From the NCBI GenBank assembly GCA_965214675.1, contig OZ243969.1, positions 930,001 to 994,000 on the forward strand: a DNA stretch of 64,000 nucleotides. The letters run 5' to 3'. The DNA comes from WTFY01 sp965214675 (lineage in GTDB: Bacteria; Pseudomonadota; Gammaproteobacteria; UBA4575). The translations under genes and the position numbers were made by a program. Of the stretch, positions 25,537 through 35,481 are shown one piece after another. Under the pieces are notes generated by a model. That model saw only the letters and a list, made by a program, of their open reading frames with translations, was not told the origin of the DNA and made no database searches. The stretch's first letter is position 1, and every line of letters starts with the position of its first letter.

Positions 25537-27924
25537 ATGATCAATCGTATTGATATAAAGAAGTTTGGCTGCTTTACCAACTTTGAATGGAAAGTCGCCC
25601 TTAAAGAAGGGCAAACAATCTACGACTTCAAACGTCTCAATATCCTGTATGGAAGAAACTACTCAGGTAAGACAACCCTGTCACGTATATTGCGCAGCTA
25701 CGAAGTTGGCAGACCGCCTGAAAATTTTGAAAACTCAAAGTTTGAAATTAAATACGGCGAGGCATCATTCAATCAGGGAGACATTCAATCACATCCGTTG
25801 GATATCCGAGTCTACAACAGAGATTTTATCGATGATAATTTGAGCTTTCTTAACAATCCTGAAGACGGCGAAGTCAAAACGTTCGCAATTATCGGCAGTA
25901 AAAATAAAGAGATTGAGCAGCAGATTTCTGAAGAAGAGAAAAATCTTGGTAGCATTGAAGCCAAATCCGGTTTGAGATACGAGCATGTTCTAAAGAATGA
26001 AGAATATGCAACCCAAAAAAAGGCAGCCGATGAGGCTGCAGAAAAGCTTGATAATACGCTTCGACGGTATGCAAACGATGTTATTAAGATAAATCCAGAT
26101 TATGGATCTCCAGTTTACAACATTAACAAAATAAGAAGAGATATCGGAGTAGTTGATAAAAAGGAGTTCAGCATTCTTGATGGGGCGGAAGTACAAAACA
26201 AGCTGGTTCAATTAAAAGAAGAAGAACTTCCAGATATAGAGGAAAAAGTCTCATTCCACCCAACGTTTTCGACGCTCTTTACTGACTCCCAAATGGTCTT
26301 GGGCCGCGAGATCAAACCTTCATCACCAATCCAAGGCTTGCTGAATGATGCCCTGCTGCAGACTTGGGTGCGCGCAGGGATGAAGCATCACCGAGAAAAC
26401 CGTACATCATGTGGTTTTTGCGGCCAGCCGCTGCCGGTTGACCTTTGGGAAAAGCTTGACGCGCACTTTAACCAAGAGTCGTCTGATCTGGAAAATGAAC
26501 TGAACAGACAAATTGGGGCTATTGACGCTGAAATGAATGCTGCATCGAACATCCGTCTTCCAGGAAAAGGAAGATTTTATGCTGTCAATTACACATTATT
26601 TGAGTCAAAGCGAACAGATTTACAGAAATCATTGAAGGCCTATCAAGAAGAAGTTAAGAAAATTCAAAAACAGCTCAAGAGGCGACAAAACGACATATTT
26701 AAGACCGTAGCATGTACTGACATTGTAGATCACTCAGGAGAATTGCAGAGAAATATTGAAGCGTTTAACAAGCTCATTGAAGAGAATAACGAACTAACGA
26801 ATACTTTAACCAGACGGCAACAGGAAACGCGTGATGAACTTCGACTAAATGCGGTTGCAAACTTCATAAGAGATATTGATCTTGGTGCTGGAGAACAAAA
26901 TGTAAGCAAGCTGCGAAGCTATGTGTGCACAAGCAAAGAGAAAGTAGACAGACTAGCCGAAAACATTCAAATCATAGAACACAAGATCGAACAACTCCAA
27001 ACCGAATTGCACGATGAGAAGAAAGGTGCAGAGAAGGTGAACAAATACCTCAATCATTATTTTGGGCATGACGGTCTGCGTCTACAAGCTGTTGAGGATC
27101 CGGCTGAGTCGAGGTTTAAGTTTCAAATAATGAGAGGAGACGACCCAGCCTATAACATGAGCGAGGGAGAACGGGGTCTCGTGTCATTTTGCTATTTCAT
27201 GGCCCGTCTTAAAGATATCGACACCGAGGGAAAGGAATTGATTATTTTTATAGACGACCCGATATCAAGCCTTGATAGCAACCACATTTTCTTCGTTTTC
27301 AGCCTTATTGAATCTGTCATTGCAAAGTCCATAACGAATGCAAATAAAGATAAGACTTATAAATACAAGCAGTTATTTCTTGCAACACATAATCTGGATT
27401 TCTTTAAATATCTTATCCGCCTTTCTCGCCCCATAACACGGGACGGTGGGACAGAGTTCTTCTTAATCGAAAAGCAAGACAGGGAAAGTACTATACGGCA
27501 TATGCCAAAATACCTGAAGGAATACCAAACCGAGTTTCACTACCTCTTTCATCAAATTTATCGTTGTAAGGATAGTCGTGAAGCACACAACAACCACGAG
27601 GTTTTCTATAATTTTGGAAACAACCTTCGAAAATTTCTTGAAGCGTACCTATTCTACAAATACCCATATAAGGATGATCAAGACAGTTCGACGGAGCGAT
27701 TGATGAAGTTTTTTGGAGACGATGCAACAGCAACAGCATTGACAAACAGAGTGAGTAACGAATTATCCCACCTTGAAAGCATATTTGATCGGAGTATGCA
27801 TCCTATCGAAATTCCGGAAATACCTGCCGTTGTCAACTTCGTATTCAAAAAGATGTTTGAGAAAGACAAAGACCAGTTTAATGCATTGTTAAAGAGCATA
27901 GGGGAATCAGAGTGGAAAGAATAG
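25537..27924 (+). CDS. RloC-like AAA ATPase with zinc hook, putative anticodon nuclease
   Basis: A 795-residue SMC/Rad50-like ATPase. Walker A GRNYSGKTT is at residues 39-47, an ABC-type signature MSEGERGLVSF lies late, and Walker B is IIFIDDPISSLDSN. Coiled coils flank a zinc-hook motif CGFC at residues 292-295. The C-terminal region has Arg698-x3-Glu702 (NNLRKFLEAYLF) and His745 (NELSHLE), matching the R-x3-E...H triad of PrrC/RloC ACNases. RloC combines exactly this ATPase, hook and tRNA-cleaving domain to kill phage-infected cells and is usually linked to type I restriction, which lies 5.7 kb away here. Other AAA_13 proteins are an alternative. Confidence 0.75.
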   Translation: MINRIDIKKFGCFTNFEWKVALKEGQTIYDFKRLNILYGRNYSGKTTLSRILRSYEVGRPPENFENSKFEIKYGEASFNQGDIQSHPLDIRVYNRDFIDDNLSFLNNPEDGEVKTFAIIGSKNKEIEQQISEEEKNLGSIEAKSGLRYEHVLKNEEYATQKKAADEAAEKLDNTLRRYANDVIKINPDYGSPVYNINKIRRDIGVVDKKEFSILDGAEVQNKLVQLKEEELPDIEEKVSFHPTFSTLFTDSQMVLGREIKPSSPIQGLLNDALLQTWVRAGMKHHRENRTSCGFCGQPLPVDLWEKLDAHFNQESSDLENELNRQIGAIDAEMNAASNIRLPGKGRFYAVNYTLFESKRTDLQKSLKAYQEEVKKIQKQLKRRQNDIFKTVACTDIVDHSGELQRNIEAFNKLIEENNELTNTLTRRQQETRDELRLNAVANFIRDIDLGAGEQNVSKLRSYVCTSKEKVDRLAENIQIIEHKIEQLQTELHDEKKGAEKVNKYLNHYFGHDGLRLQAVEDPAESRFKFQIMRGDDPAYNMSEGERGLVSFCYFMARLKDIDTEGKELIIFIDDPISSLDSNHIFFVFSLIESVIAKSITNANKDKTYKYKQLFLATHNLDFFKYLIRLSRPITRDGGTEFFLIEKQDRESTIRHMPKYLKEYQTEFHYLFHQIYRCKDSREAHNNHEVFYNFGNNLRKFLEAYLFYKYPYKDDQDSSTERLMKFFGDDATATALTNRVSNELSHLESIFDRSMHPIEIPEIPAVVNFVFKKMFEKDKDQFNALLKSIGESEWKE

Positions 27925-27979
27925 GATCGAAAATGTTGTAGTGCAGTAGCTCCGATGGCCTGTTTCCATGGAATGTCCT

Positions 27980-29545
27980 TCACCTCTTCACCCCCCGAAC
28001 CACCGCAGCCCTCCCGAAGGCCCCGCCCTGCCGGCCAGCATCCTGCACCGGTGCACTGAGCGGCTGTACTGCACTGTCCAGTGACTGCCCGACCCGGACC
28101 CCTGCCCAGGCCATCATGATGCTCCACAGCAAAGGCAGTCCCAGGTAGAAACTGGTGGTGATCATGTTCAGCAGCATACGCTTGAAGTCGTGTTCGCCAG
28201 GATTGGCGAACACCTGCAGGAAGAGGTTGACGTCCGGATACATGGACAGGATCAGGTTCTGATCCACCCACATCGCCAGGTACCACAGCACGCTCCAGAA
28301 CTTGACGGTAAAGATGGCCATGGCTCCGATCACCATCATGGAAAGGGAGTACCGGGACAGCACCACCATCAATGGCAGCAATGCATAGATGCCCAGCAGG
28401 ATGATCGCCTGCAGCATGGGCAGGGCCTGGAGCACGGCGGTCATGGTGACCGAGAACAGGGCTGAGGCCGTGATGATGCCTCCTGCGGCCAACCCGCTCT
28501 TGACGGCAGAACCTGCAGAACTGACCAGCCCGGGACCGGAGGCGTTGTGTACGAGCAGCTCATTGCTCGACCAGGACGGGGGTGCGTTGGCAAGTACCGT
28601 TCTGGCTACGGCATCGTTTTGCTGCTCGCTGGCCAGAGTCGGAGCCAGCGCCACGACCAAACCGGAGAACCCGGCAGAGGTGGCATCCGCCTCGTTGATC
28701 AGTTTTTCGCGAAGGCCGATGGATGCATCCTCCCACCACTGCCTGCAGGTCGGCTTGCCCCAGGCAGGCGGTGCGGTGGGATCGTATTCCGTATCCCGGG
28801 CGGCGCTGTACGCCCAGCCTGTGACCGGGTGGGTCGGGCGCAGCGTGTCGTAATACCCCGGTGTATCGCGATACACGTGCGATCCCATCCAGTCCGGATC
28901 CTCGGAGCCGTAGGTGGCAAGGAGGTTCCGGATGGCAGGGGTATCCGGCCTTTGGGTCCGGTATTGAGAGCGGGCCGGGATATAGCACTGGCTGAAGAAT
29001 TCACTGGTCTCCTGGCGAAGGCGCGGATCGGCAATGGTGGCAAGACGCGCCTGCTGCTCGTAGGTGCGCATGTCCGAGACACTCGGCAGGCCCTCGACGA
29101 TGGCATGGTTCAGGCCGGAGCTGAGCGCGATCACCCCGTACCACCAGATGGGCACGTTGACGGTCGCAGCCGTGCCGGTAAAGCCGTTCGTGCCATAGGT
29201 GCTCTGCGGTGAGGCCACGGTGGCGGTGGTCGGGGTCGGCTCCTGCAGGGTGGGCGGTGGCGTGTAGGACAGGGTCGCGGCATTCAGCGGCGTGAGGGCG
29301 GCAGGCTGGCCGGCCAGAACCACCACCAGCAATGCGATGAACAACTCGATCTCCATGCGCCGCAACGACAGGCCGCCGGCCAGTTCCGGCTGTGTGTGCT
29401 GGGCCGGTTCACGCCAGTGATCGATCAGGATCCCCAGAAACGGCAGGTAGACGATGCCGGTCGCGACCAGTACATCCCACAGGACGGTATAGAAGGTCCA
29501 ACCGAACAGGGTGGTGAACAGCTCCAGGTAGCTGTCGACACTCAT
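27980..29545 (-). CDS. traG: Conjugal transfer protein TraG, N-terminal-domain type
   Basis: A 521-residue membrane protein with several hydrophobic helices (FTTLFGWTFYTVLWDVLVATGIVYLPFLGILI at the start; ALFSVTMTAVLQALPMLQAI, IYALLPLMVVLSRYSLSMMVIGAMAIF and a late FYLGLPLLWSIMMAWAGV). This is the TraG_N architecture, which stabilises mating pairs in MPF-G systems. I chose ATG 29545, which overlaps the previous stop. It is the last gene of the transfer operon; in related elements relaxase or accessory genes often lie beyond, but here the defence cargo begins. Confidence 0.82.
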   Translation of the reverse strand: MSVDSYLELFTTLFGWTFYTVLWDVLVATGIVYLPFLGILIDHWREPAQHTQPELAGGLSLRRMEIELFIALLVVVLAGQPAALTPLNAATLSYTPPPTLQEPTPTTATVASPQSTYGTNGFTGTAATVNVPIWWYGVIALSSGLNHAIVEGLPSVSDMRTYEQQARLATIADPRLRQETSEFFSQCYIPARSQYRTQRPDTPAIRNLLATYGSEDPDWMGSHVYRDTPGYYDTLRPTHPVTGWAYSAARDTEYDPTAPPAWGKPTCRQWWEDASIGLREKLINEADATSAGFSGLVVALAPTLASEQQNDAVARTVLANAPPSWSSNELLVHNASGPGLVSSAGSAVKSGLAAGGIITASALFSVTMTAVLQALPMLQAIILLGIYALLPLMVVLSRYSLSMMVIGAMAIFTVKFWSVLWYLAMWVDQNLILSMYPDVNLFLQVFANPGEHDFKRMLLNMITTSFYLGLPLLWSIMMAWAGVRVGQSLDSAVQPLSAPVQDAGRQGGAFGRAAVVRGVKR

Positions 29546-29916
29546 ATAGCCGCACCGCCTGCAAGCTGCATGACCCGGATCAGTACGCCCTGTCCCAGTA
29601 CCCCCTCCAGGGCTACCATCCAGAGCACGATGCGCCAACGCAATGCAGTGAGGCGCCCTGCCCGTGCAGGATCAATCATTCCTGTTCGGGCAAGGAGTGC
29701 GACCAGGCGATTCCAGCCCAGGGCCACCAGGAGAATCACGCTCACGCGCACACCTGTCAGGATGGGCTGCCAGTCGTGCAAGTCCTGGCGGACGGACTGC
29801 ACGGACTCGAGCTGCAGGCGATGCATGAGCAGGGTGCCTACCAGTGCCGTCAGCAACACAGCCAGGGTGGTGAAAAGCACCAGGCCCTTGCGCCGCATGC
29901 GGGGATTAGCGGACAC
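29542..29916 (-). CDS. Small inner-membrane ICE transfer protein
   Basis: A 124-residue protein with two or three membrane helices (LVLFTTLAVLLTALVGTLL, LTGVRVSVILLVALGW, IVLWMVALEGVLGQGVLI). It starts at GTG 29916 inside the end of the PFL_4711-family gene and overlaps traG by four bases, so it is translationally coupled to both. It corresponds to the small hypothetical protein normally found between PFL_4711 and TraG in this ICE class. Its function is unknown. Confidence 0.72.
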   Translation of the reverse strand: MSANPRMRRKGLVLFTTLAVLLTALVGTLLMHRLQLESVQSVRQDLHDWQPILTGVRVSVILLVALGWNRLVALLARTGMIDPARAGRLTALRWRIVLWMVALEGVLGQGVLIRVMQLAGGAAI

Positions 29917-31246
29917 GCCCGCCCTGCAACGGATGGGGATCGAGGGTCGGCACCTCGGGTACGGTGAGCGAGCCCTGGCGCCTTACGGTGGCACGCTTAA
30001 GCAGCGTAGTGAGCGTATCGGAGACGATCTCCTTTCGCACCCGGGTCTCGAACAACAGGCTCTCGATCTCACGGTCGAGTTCCGCGATGGCCTGATCGGC
30101 ATGTTCGCGTGCGACCTGCGTGGCATAGACTTCCGGCACCTGCCGACCGGACAGCAGGAGCCTTCGGGCATAGAGGGCTTTTTCCAGCGTGCGTGCGGTG
30201 CTGATCTCGGAGACCAGGCGGCCCATGATCAGGCCCTGCTCGGAGGCCGGCATCTCGCGGATGGCCTCGATCACCTGTCGGGTCACGGCGATGCCGGGCG
30301 CATGGATCGCCTTGAGGTTGGCCAGGGTCAGCGGGGTCGTGCCCTGCACCAGGTGCTGCATGTCGGTGGTGACGGTCACCGACTCCTCGAACAGCCTCGG
30401 CAGCAGGCCCGTACCGGGGATGCTGTCTTTCCTGCAGGTATCACAGGTCGTGACGATGTTCTCGCCTACCACATCCACCGCCCAGTCACGAGCCTGCGCG
30501 GGTGAGGCCCAGAGTTCGGACAGCCGTGTGGCAGAAGATGCCGGGATGGCGCTGGTCTCGGTGATGGACCGGTTCATCTGGAGGTTGTAGCCGGCCGCGA
30601 CGATATCCCCGGTAAACGCCAGCACCGGCTGGGTGCTGCCGCCAGCCTGACCGCCGATCCAGGGGATGCCGTTCTCACCACTGGCGGCCTCCACCGAGGC
30701 CTTGGCAGTGACCACATCATTGCCGCCGACCCCCATCTGCACCTTCCAGTCGTTGCCCTTGGACAGGGTCACGAGATCCGCATAGGGATTTCGGCCCTGT
30801 GCGATCTCCGCTTCCATCTGCTCACAGGACTTGGTCGCAAGCCTCAACGTCTCCTCGGCACGCACCAGGGCATTCTGGAACAGGTCATAGAGCCCCGGGT
30901 TGGCGCGCTGCAGGATCAGTGCCGGCAGTGCGGCGATGGCGCTGGTGGCCGCCGCCGTCATCGCGGCCATCATGCGATCGGCCCCGGCGCCGAGCTCGTT
31001 GAGGTTGTTGGTGATCGCAGCCAGCGGATCGAACTTGCCACAACTGTAGCCCAGGCCCAGCTGTGCGGAGCCGCCGAGCGTGACCGAGACCACGGACGGG
31101 TTGGGCGGGGGCGAGACCGGCTGTGCACCGCCGATCTCGTAGTACCACAGGCTGTCCTCGGTCGGGGCCCTGGCGGCCTCAGCCACCGGGCTGATCAAAA
31201 CAAGGCATGTCAGCAGGAGGATCTGGAAGGGGTGTGGGGGGCTCAT
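29906..31246 (-). CDS. Integrating conjugative element protein, PFL_4711 family (TIGR03755)
   Basis: A 446-residue exported protein. The signal peptide is FQILLLTCLVLISPVAEA. Mature features include GYSCGKFDPLAAITNNLNELGAG, alanine-rich helices and a CDTCRKDS motif that could bind metal or form a disulphide. It belongs to the envelope part of the type IV secretion apparatus, a TraH-like position by gene order. ATG 31246 overlaps the previous stop. The family name is given from gene order and protein character. Confidence 0.82.
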   Translation of the reverse strand: MSPPHPFQILLLTCLVLISPVAEAARAPTEDSLWYYEIGGAQPVSPPPNPSVVSVTLGGSAQLGLGYSCGKFDPLAAITNNLNELGAGADRMMAAMTAAATSAIAALPALILQRANPGLYDLFQNALVRAEETLRLATKSCEQMEAEIAQGRNPYADLVTLSKGNDWKVQMGVGGNDVVTAKASVEAASGENGIPWIGGQAGGSTQPVLAFTGDIVAAGYNLQMNRSITETSAIPASSATRLSELWASPAQARDWAVDVVGENIVTTCDTCRKDSIPGTGLLPRLFEESVTVTTDMQHLVQGTTPLTLANLKAIHAPGIAVTRQVIEAIREMPASEQGLIMGRLVSEISTARTLEKALYARRLLLSGRQVPEVYATQVAREHADQAIAELDREIESLLFETRVRKEIVSDTLTTLLKRATVRRQGSLTVPEVPTLDPHPLQGGRVR

Positions 31247-32250
31247 GGCGGATACGCGCTCCAACTGATCTCAAACAGAAAGGAGCCGCGATCCCGACAG
31301 CAGCTGTAGGGTCGCCATAGCGTCCAGGCATAATCCCCGCCGGGATCCACACGCCCGCCGCCCCAGCCTGCAACCTGGGCCAGATCATTCGTGCCGAACC
31401 GGCCGCACTGCGACTCGGGCTTCGGATGCAGCATCTGCCACTCCCCGGTATCGGGGTCGTCCTCGAGCAGGGGGCCGGGCCGCCAGACCTTTTGTCCGGA
31501 ACTCGAGCCCCCGGTCATCGGTACATACACATGCGGTTGATGCGTGCGCGTGACGATATCGCCCGCACGCTGTGCGAGGACGGCGGCGGCCTTGGGTTCC
31601 TCGGCCTGCAGGACCCAGCCACTCCTGGGATAGACGCTGCCCCAGGACTGCACCGGCCAGGACCCGATCTCGCGAAGCCCGGGCACCAGGCTTTCCGGAT
31701 ACAGCATCTCCGGGATGCCGGTGCGCCAGGCGAGCGCATCGAGAGCCGACTGGAAATAGGGAGCGTAGGCGGTGGTCTGTGCCTGGCACAGGTAGCCGGT
31801 AGTTGTGATGAGCCCGGACAGGGACTCCAGCGGATGGCCGATCACGTCCACCTCGCGAAACACCAGGGTGCGATATTCCTTCAGACTGCCCGTGCGGTTG
31901 CCGCTACTTCCGGGGGGTGCGTTCAACAGACTCCCCAGCAATCCGTTGGCTGCGGCCTCCTGTACCGGACCCAGCACGGCCCGGATCTCCTCCCATGGAT
32001 TTCCGCCCAGTTCATTGTAGCTGGCCACCACCGCATCCGGCTGGTAATGCCCGACCTTGAGCGAGGCCTTGACCTTGCAGCCGGACACGGAACAACGCAA
32101 CCAGAAGCACATCCCGACAGGCATCCAGCGCATGCACGCCAGGGCGGCATCGCTGGTGCGCGCCACGATCTGCGAGGTCGTGAGACTGCCCGCATGAACG
32201 CCACCGCAGACCAGCAGCAGGACCAGGAGAAGACCACGTGCCCGATTCAT
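31243..32250 (-). CDS. Integrating conjugative element protein, PFL_4710 family (TIGR03756, TraU-like)
   Basis: A 335-residue exported protein. The signal peptide is LLLVLLLVCGGVHA. The mature part has a CMRWMPVGMCFWLRC motif, KVGHYQPDAVV and many tryptophans and cysteines (CGRFG, YSCCRDRG), matching TraU-family periplasmic assembly factors. ATG 32250 overlaps the preceding stop by four bases. It should act with the PFL_4709-family gene in building the pilus-associated channel. Confidence 0.85.
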   Translation of the reverse strand: MNRARGLLLVLLLVCGGVHAGSLTTSQIVARTSDAALACMRWMPVGMCFWLRCSVSGCKVKASLKVGHYQPDAVVASYNELGGNPWEEIRAVLGPVQEAAANGLLGSLLNAPPGSSGNRTGSLKEYRTLVFREVDVIGHPLESLSGLITTTGYLCQAQTTAYAPYFQSALDALAWRTGIPEMLYPESLVPGLREIGSWPVQSWGSVYPRSGWVLQAEEPKAAAVLAQRAGDIVTRTHQPHVYVPMTGGSSSGQKVWRPGPLLEDDPDTGEWQMLHPKPESQCGRFGTNDLAQVAGWGGGRVDPGGDYAWTLWRPYSCCRDRGSFLFEISWSAYPP

Positions 32251-32717
32251 GGCGGCCCGGCCCTCCCCTTGCGCCATCGATGCCAGAGGCCAAGGGCCAA
32301 TTCAATATCCGTGATCCCGTACACCACCACCTGACCGTTGAAGACGATCGCAGGATAACGGTCGATCCCGTAATGCATCGCCCGGGCAAGGCCCCGGGCG
32401 GCCTGTTCCAGGTGAAGGCTTTTATCGGCCTCCAGGCGTGCAACACGGGCCAGCACGATGTCCCGGGCGACCTGTGGATCGCCGGGCAACTCGCGAGAGA
32501 GTGCGGCCTGCAGGCGGGCGATCGCATCGACCCGGTAGACCGTCACCCCGGCGGTCTTTTCAAGATGCAGGGTATCGCCTGCCACAAAGACCTCGATGCG
32601 TGGTGTTTCCGATGCTTGCGCATGCACCTCTGCGCATCCTGTAACTGACAGCAGCAGGACGAGGAGAAAGAGACCGCGAAGACCCGATCCTGGGACGGGT
32701 GGAATGTGAAAATACAC
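32247..32717 (-). CDS. Integrating conjugative element protein, PFL_4709 family (TIGR03757, TrbC/TraW-like)
   Basis: A 156-residue protein from GTG 32717, which has GGAG upstream. A signal or lipoprotein-like leader (LFLLVLLLSVTGC) is followed by a thioredoxin-like region (RIEVFVAGDTLHLEKTAG ... YPAIVFNGQVVVYGITDIELAL). TrbC-like proteins with this fold help TraU-like proteins assemble the pore. It lies five bases after the ATPase gene. Confidence 0.8.
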   Translation of the reverse strand: MYFHIPPVPGSGLRGLFLLVLLLSVTGCAEVHAQASETPRIEVFVAGDTLHLEKTAGVTVYRVDAIARLQAALSRELPGDPQVARDIVLARVARLEADKSLHLEQAARGLARAMHYGIDRYPAIVFNGQVVVYGITDIELALGLWHRWRKGRAGPP

Positions 32718-32721
32718 GGCC

Positions 32722-35481
32722 CTACTCCTGCAGCCGGGCCCGGATGCGCCGGGCCATCTCGTGCACGGCTTCCAGTTCACTGCAGCCGCGCTCGGCCATG
32801 ATGGCGGCACGCTCGGCCTTCTCGTGCTTCTCGGTCATGGCCAGGGCCAGGCTCAAGGGTGGCGGCACGCTCCGAAACAGCGCCTCCAGCCTGTCCGACA
32901 GCACCACGCCTTCTACATATTTGCCCGGCTCCTTGCGCGCCGACAGCAACAGGCTTCTCTGTTCCTCGCTGAGTTCCCGAAACCGTGCGATCTGCTCGAC
33001 CTCTTCTTTCGGCATCACCAGGCACAGCCACCACTCCATCATGTTCAGCATCCTGCGACTGGCATCCGGGAAGTCCTCCAGGTTTTGCGTGGCAATCCAG
33101 AACCAGGCGCCGAGCTTGCGCCACATCTTGGTGATCTTCACCACGTAGCGGGCCAGCAGGGGATTGGTGGTGATGATGTGGCCCTCGTCGGTCACTACCA
33201 ATGTCGGACGTTCATCACTCTGGTGGCGTTCCACCAGGTCGTTGATGTGGCTCATGATGGAGAGGTAGGCGACGGTCAGCTGGTCCTCGTAGCCCTCTCG
33301 TGCCAGCATGCCCATCTCCAGGATGGTGACATCGGCCTCGGGCCAGGCCTGGCCGGTACGGTTGAAGAAGTGCCCGGCCAGCCCTGAACAGAACAGCGCC
33401 ATGCCATCGCCCATCTCCACGGCCCGGTTGCGCCGGGTCTCGGGCAGCTCCCGATCACGCCCGATCCTATGCAGGGCCTCGACCACGTCCCGGGTGATGA
33501 CCTGGTCACGCCCGGCCTCCCGTACGGATTCAGCGGCCTTCAGGATCGCGTTGCGGATCAGCAGGCGATCCGCACGGCTCATGCGTGCGTCCTCCCCGGC
33601 ATCCCCGCCGGTGATCATTACGCGCGCGGCAATCTCCATCTCACCGAGCAGGTCACGACCCGAGGCTTCATACCCGGAGGCTGAATTGCCTGGGTCTTCC
33701 TGGTTCCCTATCTCTTCATCCTGCAGGGCCTCACCGGGCACCGGATCGCTTTCCTGCCGTACACCGGAGTCCTGTGGCGCCTCCAGCAATCGCAGCGCAT
33801 CGGCAAAGGGCGGCAGGCTGACATCCGAGTCCGGGTTCAGCACCACGGCATTGACCGAGATCCCGTGGGCCCTGAAGTGCTCACCCAGCAGCGAGAACGA
33901 GCCGCCGGCCTCGATGATGAACATGCGCGGGCGGTACACGGCCGCCATCTGCTGCAACAGGTAGACCAGCAGGGCCGACTTGCCGGCCCCGGTAGGTCCC
34001 AGGATCAGCATGTGGGCGTTCTTCTTGCGATCATCCCGGTGCAGGGGATCGAACACCAGGGGTTCTGCACCGCGGTTGAAGAACACCAGCCCCGGGTGTC
34101 CGGTGCCGCGCGAGCGCCCATAGAAGGGAACGAGATTGGCGAGGTGACGCGAGAAGACCAGCCGGGAGCGCCGCCGGCTCTTGTCCAGCGCCTCGTCATA
34201 GGCCATCGGCAAATTGCGCAGATAGCTGTCGAGCCCCAGCAGGTCCCCCTCCCGGGTGATCGGCTGCAGGCCGTTCGGCAACAGCAGCGCGTTGAGCTGG
34301 TTCAGGCGAGTACGAAGCACCGAATCGTCCTCCGCGCGCACGTAGAAGGCCAGACTTGCCGGATACAGCTTGTTGTTGCGGGCCATCTCGCGTTCCACGG
34401 CCTCGGCATCCTCGCGGGTCAGCGAGGCCTCGGCCGAATCCCCCACCGAGGCACGGCGGATCCTGGCAATGTGATTACGGGTCGTATCCTGGGGCCGGAA
34501 GGTGAGCGTCAGGACCATCGTGGTGTGGCTGGGCAGGCGATCCAACAGCGAGAACACCTGGTCCCCGCCCGCCCGTTCGGCGGTAAAATGCCCGATCTGC
34601 GGCACCCTTCGAAGATGCTGGATACTCACGAGCGTATGTGCGAGTCCGTCAAAATACCAGGTGCCCATCTTCGCATCCGAATGCGGTCTGGACAGCACCA
34701 GGGATTCGGCCAGGTCATGCCCGAACGGCAGGTCCTCATCGCCCGGGTACGGGGCGAGCTTCAGCAACTGCCCCGACCCCCCTGGGCCTGGCAGCGCCGG
34801 CTTCGGGTTGAACCAGCGCAGCAGCCATTCGTACAGGGCCTGCCCGTCAGCGCGCACCGCGCGGATCCCGCAGGACTCCAAAGAGGCGATCCAGCGGGTC
34901 GCCACGTTCGACAGGGCCTCTTCCACCTCCGCAGAAGACGGCGGCCTGGCCCGCTCCCCCAGGCGCCGGTACAGCACGGCACGCACGCGCCTCACCTGAC
35001 CGCGCCACCTTGAGCCGGTCACCGCATCATCCGTGAACAGGCCCCTGGGCCCCGAGATGGCCTGCAGGTGTTCGCGCATCAATGCCTGGTAGTGCCTGGA
35101 ATACTCCGAGGCACGCACGGCCGGGGCCGGATAGTGTGCAAGGGTGCGGGCAAAGGGCTCGAGGCTCGGCTCATCCTGCACATAGACCTGCAGCACCCAG
35201 GGCGCCTCGTCGGTCTCCGGGATCGCCTCGCACAGGGCCGTCTGGATGCTGTCTCGAAGCTCACTCATGAAGGCGGGCGTGCGCGCCTCGCAACCGGCCG
35301 GTTCGATCTCGAACAACGCCCCCAGGCTGATCCCGTCCTCCAGCACGAAGGCCTGGAGGTCCGGCAGGTATTCCATCCAGGGCAGCAAATCGGTGAATGA
35401 AGGCGGGCGCTCATACTGGCGGCGCACGGCGGCCGTCTCCACGGCAGGGGCGTGTGCGGCCCTGAAGGGATTGAGGGTCAT
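32722..35481 (-). CDS. Conjugative transfer ATPase, PFL_4706 family (TIGR03744, VirB4/TraC-like)
   Basis: A 919-residue VirB4-type ATPase. Walker A LGPTGAGKSALLVYL is near residue 497, Walker B is in TLVVTDEGHIITTNPLL, and FWIATQNLEDFPD follows as in TraC/VirB4. The N-terminal half is the TraC_F-like region. A low-complexity acidic insert of about 70 residues (QDSGVRQESDPVPGEA...) lies between the Walker boxes. It energises pilus assembly at the inner membrane and is a good marker for MPF-G systems. The ATG overlaps the lipoprotein gene's stop. Confidence 0.9.
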   Translation of the reverse strand: MTLNPFRAAHAPAVETAAVRRQYERPPSFTDLLPWMEYLPDLQAFVLEDGISLGALFEIEPAGCEARTPAFMSELRDSIQTALCEAIPETDEAPWVLQVYVQDEPSLEPFARTLAHYPAPAVRASEYSRHYQALMREHLQAISGPRGLFTDDAVTGSRWRGQVRRVRAVLYRRLGERARPPSSAEVEEALSNVATRWIASLESCGIRAVRADGQALYEWLLRWFNPKPALPGPGGSGQLLKLAPYPGDEDLPFGHDLAESLVLSRPHSDAKMGTWYFDGLAHTLVSIQHLRRVPQIGHFTAERAGGDQVFSLLDRLPSHTTMVLTLTFRPQDTTRNHIARIRRASVGDSAEASLTREDAEAVEREMARNNKLYPASLAFYVRAEDDSVLRTRLNQLNALLLPNGLQPITREGDLLGLDSYLRNLPMAYDEALDKSRRRSRLVFSRHLANLVPFYGRSRGTGHPGLVFFNRGAEPLVFDPLHRDDRKKNAHMLILGPTGAGKSALLVYLLQQMAAVYRPRMFIIEAGGSFSLLGEHFRAHGISVNAVVLNPDSDVSLPPFADALRLLEAPQDSGVRQESDPVPGEALQDEEIGNQEDPGNSASGYEASGRDLLGEMEIAARVMITGGDAGEDARMSRADRLLIRNAILKAAESVREAGRDQVITRDVVEALHRIGRDRELPETRRNRAVEMGDGMALFCSGLAGHFFNRTGQAWPEADVTILEMGMLAREGYEDQLTVAYLSIMSHINDLVERHQSDERPTLVVTDEGHIITTNPLLARYVVKITKMWRKLGAWFWIATQNLEDFPDASRRMLNMMEWWLCLVMPKEEVEQIARFRELSEEQRSLLLSARKEPGKYVEGVVLSDRLEALFRSVPPPLSLALAMTEKHEKAERAAIMAERGCSELEAVHEMARRIRARLQE

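Noticed and set aside
33865..35013. 382-codon plus-strand frame opposite the conjugative ATPase
   Set aside because: Shadow of the VirB4-like ATPase, which has Walker motifs and operon context.
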